Of a DNA stretch of 64,000 nucleotides, positions 49,943-59,831 are shown piece by piece. The notes beneath the pieces are model-generated. The model made no database searches, was not told where the DNA came from, and saw only the letters and a list, made by a program, of their open reading frames with translations. Location of the stretch: NCBI GenBank assembly GCA_020403245.1, contig JADBYA010000023.1, forward strand, positions 78,249-142,248, read 5' to 3'. Every line of letters starts with the position of its first letter. Position 1 is the first letter of the stretch. The position numbers and the translations under genes were made by a program. This stretch comes from Flavobacterium sp. GTDB taxonomy: Bacteria; Bacteroidota; Bacteroidia; Flavobacteriales; Flavobacteriaceae.

Positions 49943-50497
49943 TTATAACAATTTTCGCTCTTGAAACATTTTTAACAAAGTATTCACTGTATTCCAATTG
50001 CGTGTGGTAGAAACTACATTCATACTTTTTTCTATCCATTTGTTGTCCAACCTGGTTTTGGCTGGTGAAGTGTCGTATTTTAAGTATATTCGTTTGCCGT
50101 CCAATTGAATTTCGTCGGGTTTGATAAAGTTCAAATTGAGTTGGGTTATCATATTATTGGGTAACTCGGAAGAAATAAACGAAACGTATAATTTCTTTAA
50201 ATCGATTTCAGTTTCATTCAAAAATAAGTTTCGGTCTAAACACGCCTGCAAATCCTCTTTGCCAATAACAATCACGGGCACATCATGTCCAAACTGTTTA
50301 AAAATTTCCTGCTTAATCAAAAAACCAACCTTAGCCGGACTGTCTTCATCGGTATCTACAAACACATTCCCCGATTGGATATACGTCACCACATTGGTAA
50401 ACCCAATGCCTTCCAGTGCTTTTTTCAAAGCGACCATGTTAATCATTTTGTGACCGGAGACGTTGATGCCTCTTAATAATGCTAAATGAGTATACAC
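49943..50497 (-). CDS. DUF1697 family protein
   Basis: HLALLRGINVSGHKMINMVALKKALEGIGFTNVVTYIQSGNVFVD. Confidence 0.93.
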   Translation of the reverse strand: MYTHLALLRGINVSGHKMINMVALKKALEGIGFTNVVTYIQSGNVFVDTDEDSPAKVGFLIKQEIFKQFGHDVPVIVIGKEDLQACLDRNLFLNETEIDLKKLYVSFISSELPNNMITQLNLNFIKPDEIQLDGKRIYLKYDTSPAKTRLDNKWIEKSMNVVSTTRNWNTVNTLLKMFQERKLL

Positions 50498-50572
50498 TTA
50501 TAAATTTTCCTCTAATTTATATTTTTTTCTTAAATAATTACCAAGTTTTAATCAATAGTTTATTTTTGCCTC

Positions 50573-52027
50573 ATGGGAAGAAAACAAACCAACAAAGTCA
50601 TTTTTGAAAATATAACCATTCTTGATGCTGGTGCCAAAGGCGTATCGGTAGCCAAAGCACCCGAAGGCCAAGTCATTTTTATACCTAATGTCGTACCGGG
50701 TGACGTGGTAGATGTGCAAACTTTAAAAAAGAGAAAGTCTTATTTTGAAGGCAAAGCCATAAAATTCCACTCCTATTCAGAAAATAGAATTGAGCCGGTG
50801 TGTCAACATTTTGGCGCTTGTGGCGGTTGCAAATGGCAGAATATGAAATACGCCCAACAGTTGTTTTACAAAAATCAAGAAGTCTATAATAACTTAAAAC
50901 GTATTGGTAAAATTGAATTGCCAGCATTTGAACCGATATTGGGTTCCGCTAAGCAGTTTTTTTATAGAAACAAAATGGAATTTGGTTTTTCGGATACCCG
51001 TTGGTTAAACGAAACCGAAATCAAATCAGAAGACCAATCATTGAGCAAAAAACCGGCTTTGGGTTTCCATATTCCGAGAATGTGGGATAAGATTTTAGAC
51101 ATTGAGAAATGCCATCTGCAGGAAGATCCATCGAATGAAATCCGCAATGCCATTCGCGAATTTGCGGTTCATAATAATATGACGTTTTTCAATGCCCGAA
51201 ACCACGAGGGCTTATTGCGTACGCTCATGATTAGAACGGCATCTACCGGAGAAATCATGGTGCTTATCCAGTTCTTTAAGGAAGATAAAAAACAGCGTGA
51301 GTTGTTGTTGGATTATATTCATGCAACTTTTCCAGAAATTACTTCGCTTCAATACGTAATCAATAGCAAAGCCAATGACACATTGTACGATCAAGATATT
51401 AAATTGTATAAAGGCAGAGAGTATATCTTGGAAGAAATGGAAGGATTGCATTTTAGCATTAATGCCAAATCGTTTTATCAAACCAACTCGGAACAAGCTT
51501 ATGAACTCTACAAAATTACCAGAGAATTTGCAGGTCTAACCGGAAATGAAATTGTTTATGATTTATATACGGGTACTGGAACGATTGCGCAATTCGTAGC
51601 TAAACTAGCCAAAAAAGTTATTGGTGTAGAAGCTGTTCCCGAAGCTATTGTTGATGCTAAAGAAAATGCCAAACGCAATAACATCACCAATTGTGAATTT
51701 TATGTAGGCGATATGAAAAACGTATTCAATGACGATTTCATTTTACAACACGGCAAACCCGATGTGATTATCACCGACCCACCAAGAGATGGAATGCATA
51801 AGGATGTGGTGGAACAATTGCTAAAAATTGGTGCCGAAAAGATAGTATATGTTAGTTGCAACTCGGCAACACAAGCCAGAGATTTAGCTTTGATGGATGA
51901 GAATTACAAAGTAATCCGCGTGCGACCTGTAGATATGTTTCCGCAAACGCATCATGTAGAAAATGTTGTACTTTTGGAAAAAAGAAGTGATCAGTTTGCA
52001 GAAATTAGTGTTCAGAAAGAATTATAA
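50573..52027 (+). CDS. rlmD: 23S rRNA (uracil-5-)-methyltransferase RlmD/RumA family
   Basis: TRAM domain N-terminus, CQHFGACGGCKWQ Fe-S cysteines, YDLYTGTGTIAQFVA, ITDPPRDGMH, VYVSCNSAT. Confidence 0.93.
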   Translation: MGRKQTNKVIFENITILDAGAKGVSVAKAPEGQVIFIPNVVPGDVVDVQTLKKRKSYFEGKAIKFHSYSENRIEPVCQHFGACGGCKWQNMKYAQQLFYKNQEVYNNLKRIGKIELPAFEPILGSAKQFFYRNKMEFGFSDTRWLNETEIKSEDQSLSKKPALGFHIPRMWDKILDIEKCHLQEDPSNEIRNAIREFAVHNNMTFFNARNHEGLLRTLMIRTASTGEIMVLIQFFKEDKKQRELLLDYIHATFPEITSLQYVINSKANDTLYDQDIKLYKGREYILEEMEGLHFSINAKSFYQTNSEQAYELYKITREFAGLTGNEIVYDLYTGTGTIAQFVAKLAKKVIGVEAVPEAIVDAKENAKRNNITNCEFYVGDMKNVFNDDFILQHGKPDVIITDPPRDGMHKDVVEQLLKIGAEKIVYVSCNSATQARDLALMDENYKVIRVRPVDMFPQTHHVENVVLLEKRSDQFAEISVQKEL

Positions 52028-52079
52028 ACTGAACACTTATTATTAAATCCTGAACACTAAAAACTGAACCCTGAACACT

Positions 52080-52592
52080 ATGAAAAGAATACTTGCTCTC
52101 CTACTAATTACAATATGCTTCTCCAGTTGCGAAAAAGATGATATTTGTGCTGAGGAAACCACACCTCGATTGGTATTGGAGTTTTATGACGTAACCAATC
52201 CAACGGTTAAAAAAAATGTAACCAGTTTAAAAGTAACAGGTTATATTTCTGATACTGTGCTAAATCCAATTACATTAGCAACGTTTAATGCTGTAAATAA
52301 GATTGAATTACCGCTGCGAATTACAGAAGATGTTACCAAATACAGTTTGATTTTAAACAGCACCAGCACGAGTGTCACACCAAACACTGACATACTTCAA
52401 TTTAATTACACACGTCAAAACGTATATGTATCCCGTGCTTGTGGCTATAAAACCATTTTCACTTTGAACTCTCCGATCGGAGTTACTAGAACAGATAACG
52501 CAACACCTGATCTATTTTGGATGCAAAATATAAACATACAAACTACAAACATCACCACCGAAAATGAAGTACATATCAAAGTTTTCTTTTAG
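52080..52592 (+). CDS. DUF6452-like lipoprotein
   Basis: Lipobox ICFSSCEK; next to rlmD and a DUF6048-like gene. Confidence 0.7.
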   Translation: MKRILALLLITICFSSCEKDDICAEETTPRLVLEFYDVTNPTVKKNVTSLKVTGYISDTVLNPITLATFNAVNKIELPLRITEDVTKYSLILNSTSTSVTPNTDILQFNYTRQNVYVSRACGYKTIFTLNSPIGVTRTDNATPDLFWMQNINIQTTNITTENEVHIKVFF

Positions 52593-53325
52593 TATATGCA
52601 TGATATTGCTTTCATTAATAGGCAATGCACAAAAAGTAACCGAAACAAAAAAAGACAGTATTCCTTTAAAAAAGGAACGTTATGGCTTACGTTTGGGTGT
52701 TGACTTGTTTAAACTAACTCGCATGTTGTATGAGGAAGATTATCGTGGTATAGAACTCGTGGGCGATTACCGATTGACACGAAAACATTATTTAGCAGCA
52801 GAAATAGGAAATGAAGAAAAAACCGTCGACGATGATCAACTCAACTTTACTACAAACGGCACCTATCTGAAAGTAGGTTTTGATTACAATACTTATGAAA
52901 ACTGGCTCAATATGGAAAATATTGTTTCCATCGGACTGCGTTATGGCGTGAGTAGTTTTAGTCAAACTTTGAATAATTTTGAAATATACAATCCTAATAA
53001 CTATTTTGAGGAAATACTCCTTTTACCAGGAGAAAAATATGATGGATTAACAGCCCAATGGATAGAAGTCATTGCAGGAACCAAAGTCAAAGTAATAAAT
53101 AATGTATTTGTTGGTTTTAACTTTTCGCTAAAATATTTGGTATCGCAAAAAGTACCTGATAGTTTCGATAATTTATACATTCCAGGTTTCAATCGAACTT
53201 ATGATGGTAAATTTGGTGTTGGCTTCAACTATACGATATCCTACTTTATTCCTTTGTATAAGTCAACGGTTAATGCCAAGGCAAAATCAGAGGAAAAAGC
53301 AAAAAAAGAAAAAAAGAAACAATAG
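52564..53325 (+). CDS. DUF6048-like outer-membrane protein
   Basis: Signal peptide, beta-barrel pattern; overlaps the upstream gene by 29 bp. Confidence 0.7.
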   Translation: MKYISKFSFSICMILLSLIGNAQKVTETKKDSIPLKKERYGLRLGVDLFKLTRMLYEEDYRGIELVGDYRLTRKHYLAAEIGNEEKTVDDDQLNFTTNGTYLKVGFDYNTYENWLNMENIVSIGLRYGVSSFSQTLNNFEIYNPNNYFEEILLLPGEKYDGLTAQWIEVIAGTKVKVINNVFVGFNFSLKYLVSQKVPDSFDNLYIPGFNRTYDGKFGVGFNYTISYFIPLYKSTVNAKAKSEEKAKKEKKKQ

Positions 53326-53334
53326 GAAGTTTAT

Positions 53335-53565
53335 CTAGAACTGTTTTGTTCCTTTAATAAACATCCATCTCATAAAAATCTTCTCACCATCTCTTGTGGT
53401 AACTGCTTGAAATTTTGGTGCTAAAATAGTGCTTAGAATAAATGCCGTTAGCGGTAACCAAAATCCGTACAAACCTGAATATACCCCCAAAAGTACCCGA
53501 ACCAGTACAAAGATAAGAGCAAAAGAAAAAAGATTATACAGCAACGCTTTTGTTTTGTTTGACAT
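53335..53565 (-). CDS. Small membrane protein
   Basis: Two TM; complete ORF. Confidence 0.6.
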   Translation of the reverse strand: MSNKTKALLYNLFSFALIFVLVRVLLGVYSGLYGFWLPLTAFILSTILAPKFQAVTTRDGEKIFMRWMFIKGTKQF

Positions 53566-53758
53566 AACAATAATTAGATGAATAGTATATTATGATGTAA
53601 AAATACGCTTTAATATTTATAATGAAAAGTATAAAAAGCTTGAAACTTCTTAACAAAAGATGTATTTCATCGAAAAAACAACCAAAAAATGTTAATTATA
53701 ATTTTTTTACACAAAACAATTAATATTTTTGAATACCCAAGTTTACTAATAAATTTAA

Positions 53759-54097
53759 ATGTTATTTATGGATAATGGATTTGATTACAAAATTATTCTT
53801 GAAAATGAAGATACAGACACAACATTCGTAGTGCTAAAAAAAATATTTAAAAAAAATGGCCAAACGAAACTTTTTAAGTTTCCTATTGAAAATATCGACA
53901 CTGTAATAAGTTTACTACACCTTACAAAAGAGTCTTTAACGGTAGCCAATGATATAGAAGCTCCAATTCTTGATACCATGGTGAGCTTGTTTCTTTCTGG
54001 TATTTCGTTAGAAGATTTATCCAAAGAATACAATTATCCCCAAAAGAAAATTAGATTAGATTTAGAAAAAAAAGGTATAATTCTCTTTGACAGTTAA
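53759..54097 (+). CDS. Hypothetical protein with HTH-like C-terminus (start may be 53768)
   Basis: ISLEDLSKEYNYPQKKIRLDLEKKGI resembles a recognition helix-turn-helix. Confidence 0.55.
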   Translation: MLFMDNGFDYKIILENEDTDTTFVVLKKIFKKNGQTKLFKFPIENIDTVISLLHLTKESLTVANDIEAPILDTMVSLFLSGISLEDLSKEYNYPQKKIRLDLEKKGIILFDS

Positions 54098-54255
54098 GGT
54101 TTCTTGTTTTTAGTTCAGAATAGTTCCTGCTAAATTTGAAAGCATCGCCTTTATGGAGTGCTTTTCTATTTTAAGAAAACTTTAAAAAATTAGAGTATTT
54201 GTATATTTCTAAAATAGATTATTTTTGATTTTTTGAAAAACTATTAAAAAATAAA

Positions 54256-55773
54256 TTGTTTATGAAGAAAATACTAATTGCTTTAGTTCTTTGTTTCGTT
54301 TCATTTCATACCATGGCCCAATCGGGTTATGAAATCACCATCAATTTAAAAAATTGTAATGATAGTCTAGCTTATCTTACCTATTATCGTTTTGATAAAA
54401 CGTTAATTAAAGACACTTGTACCACCATTAAAAATGGAAAAATAGTTTTTAAAGGCAAAGAAAAACTAGATAAAGGAATTTATTCATTGGTAAGCCAACA
54501 GAAAGCAATTCTCTTCGATTTCTTTATTGATGATGATACTCAAAAACTCGAATTATCAACCGAACTAGGAGTTAACATTACCAAAGAACTGAAAGCAATT
54601 AACTCCAAAAGAGAAAATGATTTTTTTTCATATCTTAATTATATAGCACAGCAAAACAAGGATTTTTTAGATTTAAAACAAAAAACGGTAGTAAAAAATA
54701 AAAAAGATACCCTTGCACTTGTTGAAAAACAAAATGAATTCGAAAGACGTATAATGGATTATGAAGAAGATTTTATTAACAGAAACAAAGGTTCTCTCAT
54801 TGCCGATGTGTTAAATTTAAAAACTGAAAAGGTTTTGAAAAACGTGCCTAAAGCTTCAAATGGCAGACCCGATAGTTTAATGGTTTACAACTATTACAAA
54901 ACACATTATTGGGATAATGTTGATTTTAAAGATGATGCTATCATGAGAAATCCTTTCTTTTCCAATAAGTTAAATAAGTATTTTGACAAAGTAGTAGTTA
55001 AGCATCCAGACTCTATCTGTGTGGAAATAGATCGATTGATGGCCAAAACAGTTCAAGGAAGTTTACTCTACAAATTGATGTTGGCTCACTTTACCTATAC
55101 TTATGAAACCTCCAAAATTATGAGTTTTGATAAAGTATTTGTTCACATCTCCGACAAATATTTTAAAACCGGCAAAGCCAATGGTATTTATGATAACGAA
55201 GAGGTCGTACAAAAAATTATTAAACGTGCTGATAAACTTAAACCACTATTGGTTGGCGCAACTGCTCAAGATTTATTCATGATTAAGGCAGAAGACTTTA
55301 GCAAAATGAAAGCAATGGGTTTTGAAAACGCAAAGAATAGCGAAGAAATGACCAAGGTTTTTTATGCCAACGTGAATGAAGTTAATAAATTGTGGGTAAA
55401 GCTAAGCGATGTCAAAGCAGATTATACCATTCTCGTTTTTTGGGATGTGGATTGTGGTCATTGTCAAAAAGAAATTCCAAAACTTTTGGATGCTTATAAC
55501 GAATTGCTAAAAGAGAAAGTAAATGTAAAAGTCTTCAGTGTATACATGCAACATGAAGGTGAAAAATATCTAAAATACATTGCAGAACATAAACTTCCTT
55601 GGATAAACGTTTATGATGGTGCGCATTACAACAATTCCATCGAAAAATATGACGTCTATTCTACTCCAGTAATTTATATTTTAGATAAAAATAAAGTGAT
55701 TAAAGCCAAACGTATTGACGCGGATAAAGTTACCACAATTATAAAAGCAATTGAAACCGAAACCAAAAAGTAA
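54256..55773 (+). CDS. Thioredoxin-like protein with DUF4369/DUF5106-like N-terminus
   Basis: VFWDVDCGHCQKEIPKLLDAY redox CxxC; signal peptide MKKILIALVLCFVSFHTMAQ. Confidence 0.87.
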   Translation: MFMKKILIALVLCFVSFHTMAQSGYEITINLKNCNDSLAYLTYYRFDKTLIKDTCTTIKNGKIVFKGKEKLDKGIYSLVSQQKAILFDFFIDDDTQKLELSTELGVNITKELKAINSKRENDFFSYLNYIAQQNKDFLDLKQKTVVKNKKDTLALVEKQNEFERRIMDYEEDFINRNKGSLIADVLNLKTEKVLKNVPKASNGRPDSLMVYNYYKTHYWDNVDFKDDAIMRNPFFSNKLNKYFDKVVVKHPDSICVEIDRLMAKTVQGSLLYKLMLAHFTYTYETSKIMSFDKVFVHISDKYFKTGKANGIYDNEEVVQKIIKRADKLKPLLVGATAQDLFMIKAEDFSKMKAMGFENAKNSEEMTKVFYANVNEVNKLWVKLSDVKADYTILVFWDVDCGHCQKEIPKLLDAYNELLKEKVNVKVFSVYMQHEGEKYLKYIAEHKLPWINVYDGAHYNNSIEKYDVYSTPVIYILDKNKVIKAKRIDADKVTTIIKAIETETKK

Positions 55774-55774
55774 T

Positions 55775-56950
55775 TTACTCTTTTTTTGTTGTTTGAAACT
55801 TAGTTCGTTTACTGCCTTCATACATTTCATATTTTACTAATCGTGCTTCAATGCTTCCGTTGAAGAGTTTGATTTTTCGTGAAGGACGAAGCCCAACAAA
55901 CTTGAGTGCTTCTAAATTACCAGTAATAAACCAGGCATTGGTATTGGAATAGTTATTCTTTAATGTATCGCCTATTTCTCTATAAAAACGTTCCAATTCA
56001 ATATCCAATCGTTCTCCATAAGGTGGATTGAATACCATGTGCAATGGTCCAACAATTTCCTTTTTGGTATCAAAGAAATTAGCTTGTGAGATAGTTACGT
56101 ATTCATCAAGATTGGCATTTTGTATGTTGTCTTTGGCTTTCTGAACGGCACTTGGTGCTTTGTCGTAGCCAACGATAGTATGATGGAATTCTTTAGTGCG
56201 TTTCATTAATGCATCAATAATTTGGTCAAACAAATCGTTATCCCAATCGTTCCATTTTTCAAAAGCAAATTCTTTTCTATTAATATTGGCCGGAATGTTA
56301 CAAGCAATCATAGCGGCTTCCGCCAAAATAGTTCCTGAACCACACATTGGATCAAGAAAATCAGAACTTCCATCCCAACCCGAAAGCAATAACATTCCTG
56401 CTGCCAAAACTTCGTTAATTGGAGCAATATTCGTGGCAGTTCTATATCCTCTATGATGCAATGAAGCCCCAGAAGTATCCAATGCTACCGAAACTTGGTC
56501 TCTATCGATATGAATATTAATTCTTAAATCGGGGAAATCTTTATCAACACTTGGACGCTGTCCAGCTTTATCTCTGAATTGGTCAACAATTGCATCTTTG
56601 GCTTTTTGAGAAACAAATTGTGAGTGCTTAAAATTATCAGAGTGAATGGTAGTATCAATCACAAAAGACTGATTTGCATTCATATACTTTCTCCAATCAA
56701 TCCCTTGAATGCCTTTGTATAAATTCAAATCATTTGTAGCACGGAAATAATAAATTGGTTTTAGGATTTTCAGCGCTGTACGCAGGGACAAATTAGCTTT
56801 ATACATAAATCCTTTATCACCTTTGAAACTAACAGCACGCGTGCCAATTTCGACTTCTTGTGCGCCAAGTTGCTGCAATTCTTTACCTAATATTTCTTCA
56901 AAACCAAAAAAGGTTTTGGCTACCATTTTAAAATTCTCCATAAAATACAT
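55775..56950 (-). CDS. THUMP-domain class I methyltransferase (RlmL/TrmN family)
   Basis: FLDPMCGSGTILAEAAMIA, MVFNPPYGERL, SLHHRGYR. Confidence 0.93.
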   Translation of the reverse strand: MYFMENFKMVAKTFFGFEEILGKELQQLGAQEVEIGTRAVSFKGDKGFMYKANLSLRTALKILKPIYYFRATNDLNLYKGIQGIDWRKYMNANQSFVIDTTIHSDNFKHSQFVSQKAKDAIVDQFRDKAGQRPSVDKDFPDLRINIHIDRDQVSVALDTSGASLHHRGYRTATNIAPINEVLAAGMLLLSGWDGSSDFLDPMCGSGTILAEAAMIACNIPANINRKEFAFEKWNDWDNDLFDQIIDALMKRTKEFHHTIVGYDKAPSAVQKAKDNIQNANLDEYVTISQANFFDTKKEIVGPLHMVFNPPYGERLDIELERFYREIGDTLKNNYSNTNAWFITGNLEALKFVGLRPSRKIKLFNGSIEARLVKYEMYEGSKRTKFQTTKKE

Positions 56951-57087
56951 TTTATCACCCTAAGAGAAGTCGGAGGGCCAATATAAAATTCCAAATTTCA
57001 AAACATAAATTTCAAATTTCAAACTTGGATATTCTTCGGTAAAAATACATTAATTTTGCGGTTGAAGAATTCATTAGAAAAGATTAA

Positions 57088-57849
57088 ATGTCAAAAATCT
57101 TAAATCAACAATCTCAAATCAACAATCTCAAATCAACTTGGTATGCCTCATGGTTTGACACACCATATTATCATATCCTTTACAAAGACAGAAACTATCG
57201 TGAAGCGCAAATCTTCATGGACAATCTTACCCATTATTTAAATTTACCCGAAAAAGCCAAAGTCCTTGATCTAGCTTGTGGAAAAGGCCGTCACTCCATT
57301 TATTTAAATCAATTAGGGTACAACGTTATTGGTGCTGATTTATCTGAAAATAGCATAGCAGAAGCCAATAAAAATGCTAATGAAACATTACATTTTGTGG
57401 TACACGATAAACGCGAACCCTTTCAAGAAAAGTTTGATGCTATTTTTAATCTGTTCACCAGTTTTGGCTACTTTGAAAAGGAGAAAGACAATATAAAAAC
57501 ACTCATAGCTATCAAAGATAGTCTTTCGGAATACGGTTTCGCTGTAATCGACTTTATGAATGTTTATACGGTTCTTGAAAATCTAATTCCAAATGAAATT
57601 AAAGAAGTTGATGGCATCACATTTCATATTAAACGCTACCTTTTAGATGGTTTTGTTACTAAAGAAATTGATTTTGAAACCGAAGGAAAAAAATTCCATT
57701 TTACCGAAAAAGTGAGAGCTTATACATTAGAAGATTTTCAATCGATGATGAATGAAGCTGGAATATATTTACTAGACACTTTTGGAGATTACAAGCTAAA
57801 GAAATTCCATAAGAATACGAGTGAAAGATTAATAATGATATTTAAGTAG
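57088..57849 (+). CDS. Class I SAM-dependent methyltransferase
   Basis: VLDLACGKGRHSIYLNQLGYNVIGADLSENSI. Confidence 0.92.
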   Translation: MSKILNQQSQINNLKSTWYASWFDTPYYHILYKDRNYREAQIFMDNLTHYLNLPEKAKVLDLACGKGRHSIYLNQLGYNVIGADLSENSIAEANKNANETLHFVVHDKREPFQEKFDAIFNLFTSFGYFEKEKDNIKTLIAIKDSLSEYGFAVIDFMNVYTVLENLIPNEIKEVDGITFHIKRYLLDGFVTKEIDFETEGKKFHFTEKVRAYTLEDFQSMMNEAGIYLLDTFGDYKLKKFHKNTSERLIMIFK

Positions 57850-57865
57850 GAAGAGAGAAGATGGA

Positions 57866-57887
57866 ACCTGCCTGCCGTCAGGCATGG
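57866..57887. repeat. Imperfect copy of the ACCTGCCTGCCGGCAGGCAGGT palindrome
   Basis: ACCTGCCTGCCGTCAGGCATGG vs perfect 22-bp palindrome at 20624-20645. Confidence 0.75.
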
Positions 57888-57967
57888 GATGGAAGCTGGG
57901 AGAGGGATAATGGAAGATGGAAGAATTTCGTAAATGAACTTTCAAACATAAAACTATAATTTTAAAA

Positions 57968-58636
57968 ATGAATTACATACTTCCTTTATTATCAGTTATT
58001 TTGGGCTATGCAATTGCATTGTTTATTAAACCAAAAAAGAAAAACAATCTCAAACTATTATTAGCATTCAGTGGTTCGTTTTTACTGTCTATAACGGTAA
58101 TGCATTTGTTGCCAGAAGTATATGAAAGTCATAATCTCTCCGTTGGAATTTTTATTATGCTTGGAATATTATTTCAAATTGTTTTAGAGTTTTTCTCCAA
58201 AGGCGCAGAACACGGTCACGTTCACGGACATGATAAAATGACACAAATGCCTTGGCTATTGTTTATTAGTTTGTGTATTCATGCTTTTTTAGAAGGTTTT
58301 CCAGTTGGGCATCATCACGATTTGGCATACGGAATTGCCATTCACCACTTACCCATTGCCATTATCCTAACGACCTTTTTTTTGAACGCTCAGTTGAATA
58401 AAACCGCTTTGTTTTTATTTATGGTTTCTTTTGCTATCATGACACCTTTAGGCACATTTATTTCTGACTATTTTCCTATTCTTAATCAATACTATACACA
58501 GATTACCGCTATCGTTATTGGAATTCTGTTTCATATTTCCTCTACCATAATCTTTGAAAGTAGCGAAGGTCACAAGTTTAATATTGCCAAAATTTCGGTT
58601 ATAATTTTAGGTATTTTATTGGCGTGTTATTTATAG
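57968..58636 (+). CDS. ZIP family metal transporter
   Basis: SITVMHLLPEVYE, His-rich HGHVHGHDK, CIHAFLEGFPVGHHHD, IAIHHLPIAI. Confidence 0.92.
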   Translation: MNYILPLLSVILGYAIALFIKPKKKNNLKLLLAFSGSFLLSITVMHLLPEVYESHNLSVGIFIMLGILFQIVLEFFSKGAEHGHVHGHDKMTQMPWLLFISLCIHAFLEGFPVGHHHDLAYGIAIHHLPIAIILTTFFLNAQLNKTALFLFMVSFAIMTPLGTFISDYFPILNQYYTQITAIVIGILFHISSTIIFESSEGHKFNIAKISVIILGILLACYL

Positions 58637-58762
58637 TTACGAAGACACAAAGTCACCAAGTTTATTACAATTAAATACTTTTTCATAAAATTATATTTCC
58701 TAAATTTGTGACATATCAAAAATCGCTTTGCGCCCTTTTGGCTCAGTAGCAAAATCAACTCA

Positions 58763-59575
58763 ATGAACTTCACCAAAACCACCGAACAATCCTCACACTA
58801 CGAACATTTAGAACAAATGTCGGTATTTGATTTGTTAACCAATATCAATAACGAAGATAAAACCGTTCCGTTTGCTGTAGAAAAAGCATTGCCTCAAATT
58901 GAAACTTTGGTTAGTAAAATAGTTGAGAAAATGAAACTTGGTGGAAGATTATTTTATATTGGCGCTGGAACTTCAGGAAGATTAGGTATTGTAGATGCTT
59001 CGGAATGTCCGCCGACATTTGGTGTTTCATTTGATTTAGTCAATGGAATTATTGCTGGCGGTGACAAAGCCATTCGTCGTGCTGTTGAAAATGCCGAAGA
59101 CAATACAAAACAAGCTTGGATAGATTTACAAGAAAACAACATTACAGCAAATGATGTCGTGATTGGTATTGCCGCTTCAGGAACAACGCCTTATGTGATT
59201 GGTGGTATAGAAAAATGTAATAACAATAATATCATCACAGGTTGCATAACATGTAACGAAGGAAGTCCCTTAGCATCAACTGCTCAATTTCCTGTGGTTG
59301 TAGTAGTTGGCCCCGAATTCGTAACCGGAAGTTCGAGAATGAAAGCTGGGACAGCTCAAAAGTTGGTATTGAATATGATTTCGACTACAACGATGATTCA
59401 ACTCGGAAAAGTGAAAGGCAACAAAATGGTCGATATGCAATTGAGTAATGACAAACTTGTTGACCGTGGCATAAAAATGATAATGAGTGAAATTTCAGTT
59501 AACTATGAAGAAGCTGCTACTTTATTAAAAAAAAATGGAAGTGTTAGAAAAGCCGTTGATAATTACAACAAATAA
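58763..59575 (+). CDS. murQ: N-acetylmuramic acid 6-phosphate etherase
   Basis: GGRLFYIGAGTSGRLGIVDASECPPTFG; GSSRMKAGTAQKLVLNM. Confidence 0.97.
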   Translation: MNFTKTTEQSSHYEHLEQMSVFDLLTNINNEDKTVPFAVEKALPQIETLVSKIVEKMKLGGRLFYIGAGTSGRLGIVDASECPPTFGVSFDLVNGIIAGGDKAIRRAVENAEDNTKQAWIDLQENNITANDVVIGIAASGTTPYVIGGIEKCNNNNIITGCITCNEGSPLASTAQFPVVVVVGPEFVTGSSRMKAGTAQKLVLNMISTTTMIQLGKVKGNKMVDMQLSNDKLVDRGIKMIMSEISVNYEEAATLLKKNGSVRKAVDNYNK

Positions 59576-59580
59576 TTAAA

Positions 59581-59808
59581 ATGTCCGCTAAAAAAGAACT
59601 GCTCAACAAAGGAATTAAATACATGTTATATGCATTACCATTAATGTTTATTGGGCCAAGTGTAATTTATAATGCGTTCATCAATAAGAAAAATGTGTGG
59701 CATTATTTGGTTTTAGCTGTTGGTGTTTTTCTGTGTTTTTTTGCAGTATATTTTTTATTTAAAGGAATAAAAAATGTAACTGACTCATTTTTTAATAATG
59801 AAAGATAG
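59581..59808 (+). CDS. DUF6095-like small membrane protein
   Basis: Two TM, KGIKYMLYALPLMFIGPSVIYNAFINK. Confidence 0.75.
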   Translation: MSAKKELLNKGIKYMLYALPLMFIGPSVIYNAFINKKNVWHYLVLAVGVFLCFFAVYFLFKGIKNVTDSFFNNER

Positions 59809-59831
59809 TACCTATTTAAAGAAATAAAATA

